A stretch of 64,000 bases of DNA. It comes from Lepturacanthus savala (lineage: Eukaryota > Chordata > Actinopteri > Scombriformes > Trichiuridae). Position numbers and translations under genes: made by a program. The notes beneath the pieces are model-generated. The model searched no databases and was not told the origin of the DNA. It saw only the letters and a program-made list of their open reading frames with translations. Numbering within the stretch: the first letter of the stretch is position 1; each line of letters opens with the position of its first letter. The DNA lies in NCBI GenBank assembly GCA_030544235.1, contig CM060462.1, positions 34,738,526-34,802,525 on the forward strand, written 5' to 3'. Below, piece after piece: positions 20,401 to 32,220 of the stretch.

Positions 20401-23400
20401 ATTTTAGCCATATAGACATTCATTAATTCCTAATGACATTAATTCCTCCAGGCTGTTTTCCTGCAGTTCAAAGACATTTAATTAACCAGGCGTGTCCAGT
20501 GATGTTAAAACACCTGACATGCAGCTGGGGGAGGAGCAAATGGGGAAAAAAAACAAACAAACAAAAACACTAGGTAGTCTTTGTGGACAAAAACTAAAAG
20601 TTAGAGCTTCCTCCGATGAACTCACTTGCCAGCCTGGATTCCTTCCCAGGTAGACGACAGCTTGATGAGCACACGCTCCTTGCTGATGCCGGCCTCTTTG
20701 TAGAGAGCGATGAGCTTCAGGGCCTTTTCCACCATCTCATCTTTATCATAAGAGAGTCTGTCAAGTGAAAAGATCAGTGGAAGAAACATGTTACTTTACA
20801 AGTTTCATTAAGGAAAAACATGCATTTTTAAGGATTCATTATTGATTATTTACGTGGCAGATGATCGAGTACCAGGTTTTGTTGGTTGTATATTTGATTT
20901 ATTTCTCCGTTACTGGTTGAACATTCTAATCTCAATTGAGATTGCAACTTATCTGTTTTACAGGAAGTGGTTCCCCTTGTTAATACAATATTCAAAATCC
21001 TTGATTACTTTAAGGTCTCCAACAAAAAAAAGTTGTTCTATTCCTCTGGTAACATTAGGGTCCAGGTAAACAGCTACTTACACACCAAACCCCGTTTAAT
21101 CGTGTCGTTTGGCTTCTCTCAGCCTACCACTTGAAAATTCAAGACAGTGAACGTTATATAAACAGTTTCCTAGTATAATCACTGCCATGCGACTGTGTGC
21201 ATCTACCTGGCATCCACCTCAGAAGACACTCTGCCAGGGACTTTCTTCAGGATCTCAAGGCCAAAGCTCACAAACAGCTTGTCCATGGTGTTGGCTACCT
21301 GCTCCTCTTCAGACCTGATGATGGGGGAAAAAAAATGAAAAAAAAAATGCAGGAGCTGCCAAATGTCATATCAAAAAGTTTTAACACATTTACATTATAC
21401 ACATTTGATGGGAGGTCTGAGATCTAACATCTACATTAGTTAAAAACATCACAGGTTCAGAGCGAGTTGCCTATGAATTAGAGACTTTGCCAACAATGGA
21501 AAAATTCGAATTAAGCGATTGTCTTAAATGTTTGCCTCCTAGTGTCGACTCAAGTTTAAGACATTTAGGGGGTAATTTGTTACTTACCCGCCTTTGGCAA
21601 TGCCATATTTAATGGCCTGATCCAACAGGTGCTGGTAGGCTGGCATCTTCGATGCAGCCAGGATGAGAGATGGGTTAGTAGTGGCATCTTGTGGCTTGAA
21701 TTCGTCGATGGCTGCAGGAAAACGGAACGGAAGTTAAACAGGACTCACATGCTGAACCTGATTTAGAGATATTCTATCTTTTTATCTCACTGATCCGCCA
21801 ACTGGTTTTACTCAAATTTTTCCTCTAAACAAATGAAGGCAGCTTTTAAAGAAAAAAAAAAAAGGGATTACAAATTGAATTATTTTTATGTATTCATTTT
21901 ACAATTGAATACATATATATTGTGTAAATATATTGTTGCATGTCGTATCCATCTGCTAAACATGCATATATAAAAAAAAAAAAAAAAAGGAAAAGTAGTT
22001 CTGCACTGAAGGGCAGGTTGGAATAAGGATTGAGGACAGGCGGCACACGAACTTTAAAAAATAAATAAATGGAATCTATTCCCGACCTGCCCAGAGGTGT
22101 CACTAACTGGCAACAGTCAGAAAAGTAAAGGAGAGAGGACACGCGTAAAATCTACTAAACACTGCGGCTGTCAGGTAGAAAATGGCACCATCTGCAGTGC
22201 AAATGTCAGATTGATATCAGGGTCTCTTCTGGTCACATGTAAAAAATGTTTAAGTAGGCAAAGATCAGAGAAAAATAAAATATCTAAATACTTTGATATC
22301 ACCAAAATATCACAGGATGACAGCATTGGTGCTGTCACAAAATATTTATACAAATGATTTTTGATAAGTCATCAGAAAAGTAGACATATTGAATAAGTGG
22401 TACAAAGCAAATAATTGATTAGAAGATTATAGTTTTAAGATAATGTTTTGTTGCATTTCTTTATTGTCGTCTCTACTTTGCAGTCATCCACCAGTTGGAG
22501 GATCAGCAGTTTGGTTCCCAGCTCCTCCAGGCTGCATGTCAATGCATCTTTGGGGATCATATTAGAATATATCATACCCACTTACTCTGCATGGTTGTTC
22601 CATAAGTGTGTGAGTGATGAGATTACTGTTGCCTTGTATGGCAGCCACCGCCATCATTACAAATGGGTGTCTGAGCACTTTTAGTGAAAAACTGTTTTGA
22701 GTTGTTGAAAAGAACTATACAAATGCAGCCCATTTACTTTTGACTATAGTTTCCAAATCAATTCAAGTATATGTATTAAGATGCTATACTACTATAGCAT
22801 CGTCATAGAACCATTGGGTTTACAAAGTGACATCACTTTACTGTGATACAGCGATTAAAAAAGACCATATACCATATATACACACAATCTAAGATGATAT
22901 AGTCTCATGTCACCATATTTATGTAGTTATATCTTGCTCAAGTCAAGTAAAGATGATTCATGTAATAGTGTCCAAGGGGTTCTTTGTAGCCCATTTGTCT
23001 CCCATATTCCAAATGCAGCACCTTCATGGTAATTAAGGGAAAAGGTGACCTTGAATAACCACAGTGCAACTCTCTCCTAAATAAGGAACTAGTGAAATCA
23101 GTAAAGAAAGATTTCAGCTCCATAATATTATATTTAACTTGTAAAAGATTTTTTGAGAGGTTAAATCTTCAGAATCTGCAGTGAAAACTCGCATAGCCTG
23201 TATTAGAATATTCCAATATAGCCTGGACAGATATTTTTAAATTGTGCTGTCGTTCACAAGGCTGCAGACCCCATGTTTTTAATTTAATTTGCATGATCAG
23301 TGCTTTTCCTGGTTTTGTGTCAGCATTTGATGTAGCAGCAGAGTCCAGTTGGGGCTGCCAGCTCTCCAGCCTGATCTAGAACAAAGCTCCTCTCTGTTCT

Positions 23401-26232
23401 CTCTGTCGCAGAAGGCTCACTTATCTCTCTCAACGCATGAGAGAGGAAAAAAAAAAAAAAAAAAAAAAAAGAAGACGAGTGGACCCTTTTGCGGGTCAGT
23501 GGATTTGGATTGGAAGCTTGTGATCAACAGTTCACAAAGACACGACACAGTTAAAATGCAGACAGATTACAGTAGAATTCCCAACAGGTGAGGTCTGGCC
23601 TGTGAACCATTCAGGGTGTTTAACGGTTTTATAGGCTATGAGTCTGCAGACCTTTCTGTGCCACACTGGCAAGAACTGAAAAGCTCTTTTCAGGAATTTA
23701 AAAATTCACTATCACTGTGCAACTATATGTACATGATGCATTATACGACACTTCCTGCAAACGTTGGTAAACATGCAGTTGTGGCTTTAAAACATTTGGA
23801 GGAACATGATTGATATTTAGTCAGAGCATCAGGTTAAAGAATTATCTGATTATCTATATTATTACATTTACTAAAACAATTTACTTACTGGTAATCAGAT
23901 TAATTTACAGTATGCACACATGTCTGAACAATTCTGTGACATGAAGAATCTTATCTAATGTATGTCCTTATTTAAACCATCTATATGTGTGTAGGCTGAT
24001 AAGTTACAAAGTACAAATTTCACAAGTGACCCCATTAACTTTCAAAATATTTCTGAGAAGCGTTCTTTCCCCACTTACATAAGTTAGGCAAGCATGTGGT
24101 GTTGCACCATGTTTAACCAAGTTCTTGCATGTATTTTTAGGTTTTAAATTGCAACTGGTGAAGTCCCCCCACATTTATATATAAAAAAAAAAAAAAAAAA
24201 AAAAGTACCCAAACTCTTTGTAATATATTTTTTCAGTGGACATACTGACTAAGTTTGCAGTAATAACTAAAGATGTCTATAAAAAGTTTAAGAAAAAAAA
24301 ATCTGTTTTTGCATCTGTATCTATATTGATCTTATACATGAACTGTTGTGAACAGGAAGAGGTCTTAGAATCTGATTGTGCACATGCATTAGTCTGTAAA
24401 TATTTAAATGTTATATTTCTAATATGTACACACACTTGTAAAAACAGTACTAATCTGTATGAAAGGTGCTATGCAAATAAAGTTAGAACTTGACAAAGGA
24501 GCCTTTGGGCTACTTCAGGCACTCACATTGAGCCAAGGATTATCTTTTACATGCCTTTAACAGATTAGGGAATGCTGCAGTGTAACAATGACACAGATTT
24601 TTATTTAATCTTAGTCAGTGATGTAAAAGTTATATTGGTAATTCACATTCATATTTTTGTTTTAATCAGTGAAACTCAGTTTTAAATCAATGATTTATTT
24701 ATAGCTTTCACAGAGTTTTGTGATACTGTAATGGATTTTGCTAAAGGATCATGTGCTTAGTCAGCTAGGCTGAGAATCTGTTTCTGAATTACCTTACATT
24801 TATAACAGATGCATGAAGTTTGCTAGATAAAAACAATCCAATCATATTTTCTGTGTTGACAAGGATTATTAATTTAGTTTAAGACAATTACATGAAAATT
24901 ATATTTACTTAGTCACATTTTAGTCATAGTTATGTCATCATGGAATAAAACGATGCCAACAAATAATTTAGGTCCACAAAATTAACATTGGACCGAGCCA
25001 CAGGTAAAACACACTCCTGCAAGGCTCATGTAACATTATCGGCTTGCTGCTCAAGTGAGTAACCAGTTCTGCCGTGTCATCCTGACTCTGCAGACCAGCA
25101 CCAGGAACTGTCTGGTTTGCATCACAATGCAATTGAATTACTGCACACTGTTCCTCATTCATTGAGAAACATGAAGCTTTTTATCTGTGGTATGAACAGG
25201 ACAAACAAGATAGGAAATCAGTTTTAAGTCACTCGTTCCTGTTTGTAACTGAAAAGTAGAGAACAGCCCATTTTGGTTGTATCATTGTAGCATCTACACA
25301 TGCGTTGTAAATGGTAAAAAATAGTTATTGTAATATTTAGGTTAATTTGAGATAGAAATGGATGGTTAGGCACTAAGGTAGTAGCCTAAATAAGTACCCA
25401 AAATTTATCTAAGGGCTCCATTAATTTCGCCCCTCTGTATTCTTATATGTACAAGTAAAAAATACAGTGCTCAACGACGACTGTCGTTTGTCCCTATGGG
25501 GTGTTTGTTAACCATTAATATTATTTTTTTTTCATTAAAATTGATACTTCATCTCATGTTTCTATTAACTCCATGTTTCGTAGCTTTGTACCATAGCAGG
25601 AATTACACAACAGAAGCAGTTTTTTTTAAACTTAATGACAAATCCAAGATATTGAAGAAAACAAAGAGTCCGTAGGGGCGGACAAAAACCGTGGCTTTAA
25701 GGAAGCACCGCTTTTAATGAGTGGTACACAGGGGAAAAACAGAAAGGGGTAAATGAATGGAGCCTTTATCTCTTTTCACGGGGTTAATGCTGAGACTCTT
25801 CAGAATGTGTAGCCTGGAGTTTCATAGGAGGCTACCAGCACGGCTAAGTAGCGTAAAGAAGCATCTGTCATTATGTTTGGTGACGTTAATTGCAACTAAT
25901 TGGATTATGAGCTTGTCAGCAACTTTAATTGGCGAGTAACGTTAAAGCAAAACACCACGGAAGACGTTTAGTTATGTTATGTTATCTATCCGGAGTGAGC
26001 TCGATGCTAACAGACATTATAGCCTACTGACACGGCGGTCATTCACGCTCATTAAAGCTGGATGCTTCCTGGTCAATAAAGTTAGCATGCTAACCGGCTA
26101 ACATTAGCGTGTTATGAAAGCAGGCGTTTTACCGTTAAAATCCCCCGTGTCCGCGACCACCACGGTGTGTTTCTTCAGCTGGTCCAGCGCGGACTCCATC
26201 TTTCTCCGTTTGTCTGGTGACACACTGGACAT
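14431..26232 (-). CDS. taldo1: Transaldolase
   Basis: Cytosolic enzyme of the non-oxidative pentose phosphate pathway. It moves a dihydroxyacetone unit from sedoheptulose 7-phosphate to glyceraldehyde 3-phosphate, giving erythrose 4-phosphate and fructose 6-phosphate. Eight exons (minus strand): 26232-26133, 21711-21588, 21314-21207, 20757-20626, 19222-19047, 18298-18101, 14980-14835, 14463-14431. All junctions are GT-AG with matching phase. The 1017-base coding sequence gives 338 residues; the human enzyme has 337. Family marks are [12 protein letters not shown] (about 42-53), RVSSEVDAR (about 103-111), the active-site [10 protein letters not shown] with Schiff-base Lys143, and GASFRNTG. Asp28, Asn46 and Glu107 match known active-site positions. 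The basic N-terminal DKRRK resembles the stretch reported as a nuclear signal in mammals. No frameshift or stop was found, so it should be functional. Confidence 0.97.
14835..14980 (-). CDS. taldo1: taldo1 exon 7
   Basis: Acceptor TTGTTGCAG, donor CAAA|GTAAGA. Contains [20 protein letters not shown] and [16 protein letters not shown]. Confidence 0.96.
15526..17616 (+). mobile_element. Degenerate Tc1-like DNA transposon in taldo1 intron 6
   Basis: Left end TATAAAGAAGTCGACACACC with CCTGTTAAAATGCCAGG, right end CCTAGCATTTTAACAGG with TGTGTTTTTAG: inverted copies of the same terminus. Inside on the plus strand are transposase remnants: GGTATGACAGAAGAAAACTG (about 16782), CAGAGCCCAGACCTTAATCC (about 17248, the Tc1 'SPDLNPI' region) and AATATTGCCACATCAAGTTG. 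Frameshifts and stops break every frame, so it is dead. It lies antisense to taldo1, in the intron between exons 7 and 6. Confidence 0.85.
15969..16560 (+). mobile_element. Piece of a second Tc1-family element inside the first
   Basis: Starts TATAGTGGGGCAAAGAAATA and runs through GCCACCAATTGTGAAAGTTC, GACAGAATGGGGGGAAAGAA and ACAAAGGCTACCATCAGTAA. I associate the opening blocks with the terminus of a different fish Tc1 family. The right junction is unclear, so the boundary is approximate. Confidence 0.5.
18101..18298 (-). CDS. taldo1: taldo1 exon 6
   Basis: Acceptor TACTGTAG, donor AAAG|GTACAA. Contains [20 protein letters not shown] and [20 protein letters not shown]. The Arg of SFRNTG contributes to phosphate binding in the family. 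Confidence 0.96.
19047..19222 (-). CDS. taldo1: taldo1 exon 5
   Basis: Acceptor TTGTACAG, donor CCAG|GTAGTG. Contains [18 protein letters not shown] and [16 protein letters not shown], typical (beta/alpha)8-barrel strands. Confidence 0.96.
19645..19985 (+). repeat. Teleost 'AAGTAC/AATACTC' dispersed repeat
   Basis: Starts GAGGTGGATCAAATACTCC and ends GGAAATACTCAAGAAAAGTA. It corresponds block by block to 12355-12745. Lies in taldo1 intron 4. Confidence 0.5.
20626..20757 (-). CDS. taldo1: taldo1 exon 4 (active-site lysine)
   Basis: Acceptor CTTGACAG, donor GCAA|GTGAGT. Contains [20 protein letters not shown]. The Lys before LSST is the Schiff-base residue, position 143. Confidence 0.96.
21207..21314 (-). 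CDS. taldo1: taldo1 exon 3
   Basis: Acceptor TCATCAG, donor CCAG|GTAGAT. Contains [20 protein letters not shown] and SSEVDAR with Glu107. Confidence 0.95.
21588..21711 (-). CDS. taldo1: taldo1 exon 2
   Basis: Acceptor TTCCTGCAG, donor GCGG|GTAAGT. Contains [19 protein letters not shown], the transaldolase signature 1 region with Asn46. Confidence 0.95.
21712..26132 (-). other. taldo1: taldo1 intron 1 (4.4 kb)
   Basis: No further exon seen. Holds an A-run (23449-23470), another at about 24181-24204 and a dispersed repeat at 22478-22738. A perfect 14-base palindrome GTTAGCATGCTAAC is at 26081-26094, close to exon 1. Confidence 0.8.
22478..22738 (+). repeat. Dispersed teleost repeat
   Basis: Ends GAACTATACAAATGCAGCCC with CATTTAC, and contains TGTATGGCAGCCACCGCCAT and AAATGGGTG. 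This resembles a common fish repeat with a '...TATAAATGCAGTCCATTTAC' tail, recognised from memory. Confidence 0.5.
26133..26232 (-). CDS. taldo1: taldo1 exon 1 (start codon)
   Basis: Starts [19 protein letters not shown] and ends [10 protein letters not shown] plus one base, donor AACG|GTAAAA. Carries catalytic Asp28. Confidence 0.95.
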
Positions 26233-26400
26233 GATGACAGAGGACAGCTTTTATACACAGAAAACACGTGAGAGCAGGCGGAATGTTGAGCAGCGGGGGC
26301 GCGCACCACAGAAGGACACGAAGGAGAGAGCGAGAGGGCGCGCGCACCGGAGAGATAATGGTGCATTCAGGTGCTTCTTATTCAGTTCGAAACAGGTGAT
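26233..26400 (-). promoter_or_regulatory. taldo1: taldo1 promoter region
   Basis: GC- and CpG-rich stretch directly upstream of exon 1, against an AT-rich background, with GCGGGGGCGCGC. An E-box CACGTG sits at 26265-26270; that motif binds bHLH factors such as USF, MYC or ChREBP. The transcription start cannot be fixed from sequence. Confidence 0.5.
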
Positions 26401-26756
26401 AATAGTTGGTGATTTTATTTATTTATTTTGCGTTTTGACTTTTTGTTTTCATTTATTTAGTTTTAAATAGTTTTAACGTGGGTTTGCTGATTTTAGTTTT
26501 TTTATGAAAAAATATCAACTTTAGTTTAGTTTTTTGTATTAGTTTGAATTAGTTTTGGTTTAGATTTTACCGTTTCAGTTTAGTTGTTATCAGTTTGATT
26601 TTAGATTTTTAGGTTTCACTAGTTTTACACTCGTCTTTTTTTGGTCACATGGGGTATCTCTCAGAGGAAGATTCAAAAACGTTCAGAAAAAGTATTGGAT
26701 TATAATCAACAACCATCATATTATTTTTAAAACATATTTGTTACACTAGTTAGTGT

Positions 26757-27049
26757 CAGTCATTTTCTATACCTGCTCATTAGGGTGACGGGGCCCACTG
26801 GAGTCAATCCCAGGGGCAGGGATACCCCCCAGCCTATTGTGGGGCACACACACCATTCACTCACACCTATAGACAATTAAGAGTCTCCAATGAACCTGTT
26901 TTGGACTGTGTGGGGAGGCCAGAGAACCCACACAGATACAGGGAGAACATGTAAACTCCACCCAGAAAGGTCCCAGAAAAAGGTCTTAAACCAGTGACCT
27001 TCTTGATGTGAGGCAACAGCACTACCCACTGTTCCATAGTGTCACCCAC
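26757..27049 (-). mobile_element. SINE-like repeat, inverted copy
   Basis: Reverse complement of the 6221-6562 family: CTATACCTGCTCATTAGGGT at one end and CACTACCCACTGTTCCATAG at the other. Lies about 0.5 kb upstream of taldo1. Confidence 0.7.
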
Positions 27050-27894
27050 TGGTTAGTGTAAGATAGCAAAAAACCTGCTCCACTTCTCCACTGGTTTCTG
27101 TAGGAAATTGGACATACTCTGTTTGCAAAAGTTGCAGGAGAAACCTGTTTGACAGCACAATTAAACACACATTTTAAACCACCATTTTTTATTGTTTTGT
27201 TGGATTTTCATTCTGTCATGTCATGCATTCCACCTTAACCATAATGATGTCACATCATAAAACTAGTCTACACTGCAGTGTGCTGGGGAGGCAGCATCAA
27301 GAAGAGAGATGCTGGACGGCTGGACAGACTGGAGAGGAGGAGTATTGGCTCTGTGTTGGCAGACCCTAACAGCAGCAGTAGTAGAGAAAAAGGAGTCTGA
27401 ACAAACTGCTGTCAATCATGGACAACAGCCACCACCCCCTACACGGCACCTTCACACAACAGAGGAGCATGTTCAGTGTTAGACGTCAGTCACTGTCATG
27501 TTGCACTGACAGACTGAGGAGGTCCTTTGTCCTCAAGGCCATTAAACTCTTTAACACCTCACTAAAGGGGAAAAGTGCAACGGACCCCTAATAATTCTCA
27601 GTGGACTCTGGACTCTCAGTAAACTCTTCTCACACACTACACACACACAGGCACACACACACATCACACATATCAACATATCACACAAAAACCCACAGAC
27701 ACACACATATACACACACACGCACACATATACCACCCCACCGCACAACCTTGCAACCCCTTGCCCTTGTCAGGGTGTATCTTTGTGTGTTTGTACTCTTG
27801 CACTTTTTTGGACTTTTGCACTGGTATACCTGATAAACAATGCCTGATACTTTACTTTCTTTTTGCTACTGTGTTAATGACCTCATCTCATCTC

Positions 27895-28013
27895 ATCTTA
27901 TTAGCTTATTTCTCATTAGGGTCGCAGGGGTCTGCTGGAGCCTATATCAGCGCATTACGGCGAGAGGCAGGATACACCCCAGATGGTTGCCAACCAATCG
28001 TGGGGCACGTGTT
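27895..28013 (-). mobile_element. SINE-like 3' fragment, inverted
   Basis: TTATTTCTCATTAGGGTCGC and GGATACACCCCAGATGGTTG match the reverse complement of the family's 3' end. It is inserted in LINE 3' sequence. Confidence 0.65.
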
Positions 28014-28175
28014 TATGATCTGTTTATATATATATATATATATATATAACAAATGTATGTATGTGTTATACAATGTTTTCCATCTGGCAACTGGGTTGGT
28101 ACATAATATAGATAATAATATACTAAGTCTAATTCTAAGATGTGATTTTCATCTTCTTCCCAGCAGCAATCAGGA

Positions 28176-28279
<104 letters not shown>

Positions 28280-29472
28280 TCTGAAATGTAAAAAGACTGT
28301 GAACTGTGAATCAGGCACATAAATACCCTGCTTATTATATTTATTTAATACACTTATTTATATCCTGTGGTGCAATGTCTGTTTATTTTTCATGTGCAAT
28401 ACTCGCCTCCTTCCAAATGCTGCTCCAGGACTTCATAAGAAGCCAAGTGGAAAAAAAAATGTTGGAGTGTTGCAAATAAGTGATGTAAATAATGTAATAT
28501 CTCTCAGACCTCGCTCCTCTCTCTTCATTTTCTTTTTAACTTCAATTTTTTAATGTGCATCTACCATGTGCCTGTGCAAATGGAAACAAATATTTTATTT
28601 CTTCTTCCTTCAGTTGGATGTCTGCACAGAGTGATGTTTGTTTTCATGTTTGTACTAAAGTTTTAGTATATAAATATATATTTTGGCTCTTGCTTTTGCA
28701 ACACTTGTTGCCCCAGTAACTCCTTCTATCTGAGTGTAAAGGTTAAACTAAAGGTTTTAATTTTGAGCATGATCTGTCAATCAATTGATCAATCACAGTA
28801 TCTGCCAATTTCAACAACTTCGATCAGTGTCTGTGTGAACCACCGCCCAGCAAGGTGGGAAAAGGAGTGGGTGGTCTCATATTAGGACGTTTTTTCAACA
28901 AAAATCCCATTTCTAAGAAAGTTGTAGTTGTGAACTAGATAATTACGAGCGAGTTTGCATAATAAAAGCTTGCCAGCTAGCTATACCAGTCTAATTATAT
29001 AGTTGGGTCACAAAATTGTAGTTATAATTCATAATTGACATGATATTAAATGTGAAAAGATGAATCACACATACAATGTTTGTCGATTTACATCACTAGG
29101 AAAGTTTCCTGTTTAAAAAAAAATAAGCATGAAAGAGTGAATTACTCTGGGTAACTCTGTCTTGTCTGGGGGGTGTGCCATCCTAAGGATAGCTTTTATT
29201 TTCCTTTCATCCGGCTCTATACTTTCAGCAGTCAAGTTTTCTCCCAGGAATATTATGTGCTTCATGCCAAATTGACATTTTGCATTTTGGTTATGCTTCT
29301 GTAGGGCAGAGCCTTAAATCACTACATCATCCACATAGGAACACAGCCCTCTAACATGTTATTCATTGCATGATGAAAGATTTCAGATGCTAATGTCATG
29401 CCAAATGGCTTTCCTAGAAAATGGAACCTACCATTTGTGTGTGTGTTTAATGTCTAGCATGCCTTTCTTCTA

Positions 29473-29624
29473 CAGTTCAAAAAGATGCTTAGGTAATTGG
29501 AGACTCTTAATTGCCCATTGGTGTGAGTGTGTAAATGTGTGTGTGTGCCCCACGGTAGACCAGTGATCTGTCTGGGGTGTATGCCTGCCTCTCGCCCGAA
29601 GTACGCTGGGATTGGCTCCAGCAA
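29473..29624 (+). mobile_element. SINE-like 3' fragment
   Basis: Contains GTAATTGGAGACTCTTAATT, CTGTCTGGGGTGTATGCCTG and GGGATTGGCTCCAGCA from the same family. Confidence 0.65.
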
Positions 29625-30587
29625 ATAACAAAGTCATTTCATGGGTGCATATTCCCCAGAAAGTGCGAAATTAAGTTTGTTTAATTCTGCCCCCCTTCAT
29701 TCAAACCACAACTCCCCCCTTGTATATTAATATTTTAATGAAGGATGCTGCTCTCTGTAACATATTGTTACAGTAAATTTTATTATAGGAATTAAGGTTG
29801 TGCCGTCAAATGTATTGAATACAAATTAGTCTGTGATTCACAGTCTGTAATAATATAATATGAATTATTCAATAATTACGTGAAGAGTGCTGGGTCTGTT
29901 TAGCATGTAAACCACGTGTTAATGCATAATGTGATTTTTATTGCTTGATAATTGCAATAACTGTATGGAGGCAGCTGTTCTCAGTATCTCTTCCTGCCCC
30001 GTAGAAACAGTTGCCTCAACACTTTTCCCTTTTGCAATAATATGGGCACAATTTCATTTTAGAAGCCATTAACACTTGCCTTGCTTTCCTTTCAGCATAT
30101 GTGCCTGAATTTAAAAGCAATACTTTTTTAGCAGCATAATGACACTTACTCCATTACCAAAACTGAAAGTCTGCTTTACTGACATTAATGTTAAATAATG
30201 TGTCACAGCATTCAAGCAGGAATCTAAAATTATAACTTTATCCTTCTAGAATAATTATTATTATTCAGAAGAGATAAATGATGTCCATCCATAAGAAAAA
30301 ACTATAAAAATTAAACAAAAGCCTTCATCTGTGCAGTTAACGACGTATGATCTCCTCTTTGCTTGAAAACACAGTTCTTTTTTCTTTGTTCATTTTTCCA
30401 GAATATCATATTTTTTCATTAAAGTTGAAAGCTAATTCATACTTGTGAAAAAATCATCTCTTCTTCTTCTTCTTTGTTCTCTGTATATGACATAAGGGCA
30501 AAAATTCAGACCTCAACATGTTATAGTTTCACTCACCACTAGATGTCGGCATTCTGCTTTTTGACAGGTCAATGACAGTCATATGTA

Positions 30588-30591
<4 letters not shown>

Positions 30592-30632
<41 letters not shown>
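30592..30632. repeat. (GA)n microsatellite
   Basis: About 20 GA units. Confidence 0.9.
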
Positions 30633-30637
<5 letters not shown>

Positions 30638-31514
30638 GTTGGGAAGTTTGGTCATACACTGAGGAAAGAAGCAGGATTGCCAGGAGGGAGTGTAAAGTGT
30701 GGTAAAAGTGAGCGGTAAGTCGTTTTCTGCTACTATTTAAAATCTTACTTCAGATTTCTTCTATTGTCTACTCTTTTCTCTTTAAATCTGTGTTCCAGCT
30801 TTACCACACATAGATGTTACTGACCTGAGATTCAACTTTGATAAATCCAGAGCTTTATTTGTCTAATAAGAAGGATCAACTATCTCCTGATTCCACTTAT
30901 CTTGTGTGAATTTGTTAATGAATGTTGGTTAACTTGGTTAACATAAGGCTGGGATGATGTGAATCACATTAAAGCTTATTGGATCACCAGTAGTGCTAGT
31001 GTAGTGATTTCTCAGGTCAGTTACAGTTGTGGTATGATTGTGTAAATGTGGCGATGTGGGAGACTGAAGCACTCTCTCTGATTGGCCAGAGGAATGTTTC
31101 CCTGGACCTCGATGATAGACAGAAATAAACTTGTGGAGAAGAACAACATTTCAGAATACCAACCATTCCTTAAGCAATCCCCTCCTTTCATTTTTTCTTT
31201 TTTTTTAGCTTCTGGAGGGGGTTACAGGAACTTTGGGCCTCATTGACTTTTCAATGGCCGGCTGGCAAAGTGCAGAGGAATTCACCGCCATACAATGTGC
31301 CCTTATGTTAGGTTTGCAGAGGTTCTAAATTTTTCCAGATGAAGCTTCTGGTGCATTCAAAATTAATCTAAACTTTATTGGAGGTATTAAAGAGAAATTG
31401 ACCATGAGAACTCTTAAAACAGAAGATGTACTCTAGATTTTTAGCAGATTTTATTGTCTTTTTTTGTAGATTTTTTCTTACTGCTGCATCACTTTTCAAA
31501 AAATATAAAAAACT

Positions 31515-31810
31515 CATAAAGGTTCCATATTATCCTTTCCTGGGATTTATTGCAAGTTGTGGTATTTCTAACAATTTTGGTTTTAGGAACCAAAAATCAT
31601 CTCAATATGGTTTTACATTTCCTCTCTGCATTTTCCGCTCTAGAAACAACAGGTTGTTGTCTGATTGGCTGATCTGAGTGGCTGTGAATGGGGGTGGTGA
31701 CTGGTTTGTTGTGACATCACAAATTCATGGACGTCCAGACGGCTGGTTTTGAGGCATTGATTCTGAATATGGGCTGTGAGCATTTTTCTGTGGATTCAGA
31801 GGTTTGAACA
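31515..31810 (+). repeat. MITE-like dispersed repeat copy
   Basis: Starts TAAAGGTTCCATATTATCC and includes TCTGATTGGCTGATCTGAGT, TTGTGACATCACAAATTC and TTTCTGTGGATTCAGAGG. The block order equals that at 9536-9815 and 59800-60095. Confidence 0.6.
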
Positions 31811-31814
31811 TAGA

Positions 31815-32220
31815 TTGAAAGTAACTAGTTTACTCAAGTACAGTACTCAAATATAGTTTTAAGGTACTGGTACTTTATATATGATGCTACCTTATACTTT
31901 ACAGCTTTAGTTACTTTTCAGATGCAGATTTGACATAATTAAAAATAATTTCATAAGTGTATAATTTTATTTTATCTAAAATAAAATGTCGCCTTGCTTT
32001 TATTAACAAAGTAACAAAGTATCTAAAACTGGGTCCACATTGACAATTAAAACATGCTTTCACATGTATTTAGTAATATAAAACAACTATATACTATAAT
32101 AAATACAGTCTGCATAATGGGTACTTGTGATACTTGAAGTACACTTAGCTGATAATACTTTGATACTTTTACCTACATAACATTGTGAATTCAGGATTTT
32201 TACTTGTAATAGAGTGTTTT
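31815..32220 (+). repeat. Diverged 'AAGTAC' dispersed repeat
   Basis: AGTAACTAGTTTACTCAAGT, then repeated TACTTT/AAGTAC blocks. A loose match to 12355-12745; the boundaries are soft. Confidence 0.3.

Noticed and set aside
26248..26255. TATAAAAG upstream of the taldo1 start codon
   Set aside because: Only 16 bases before the ATG; a start 25 to 30 bases downstream would fall inside the coding sequence, so it cannot be the main TATA box.
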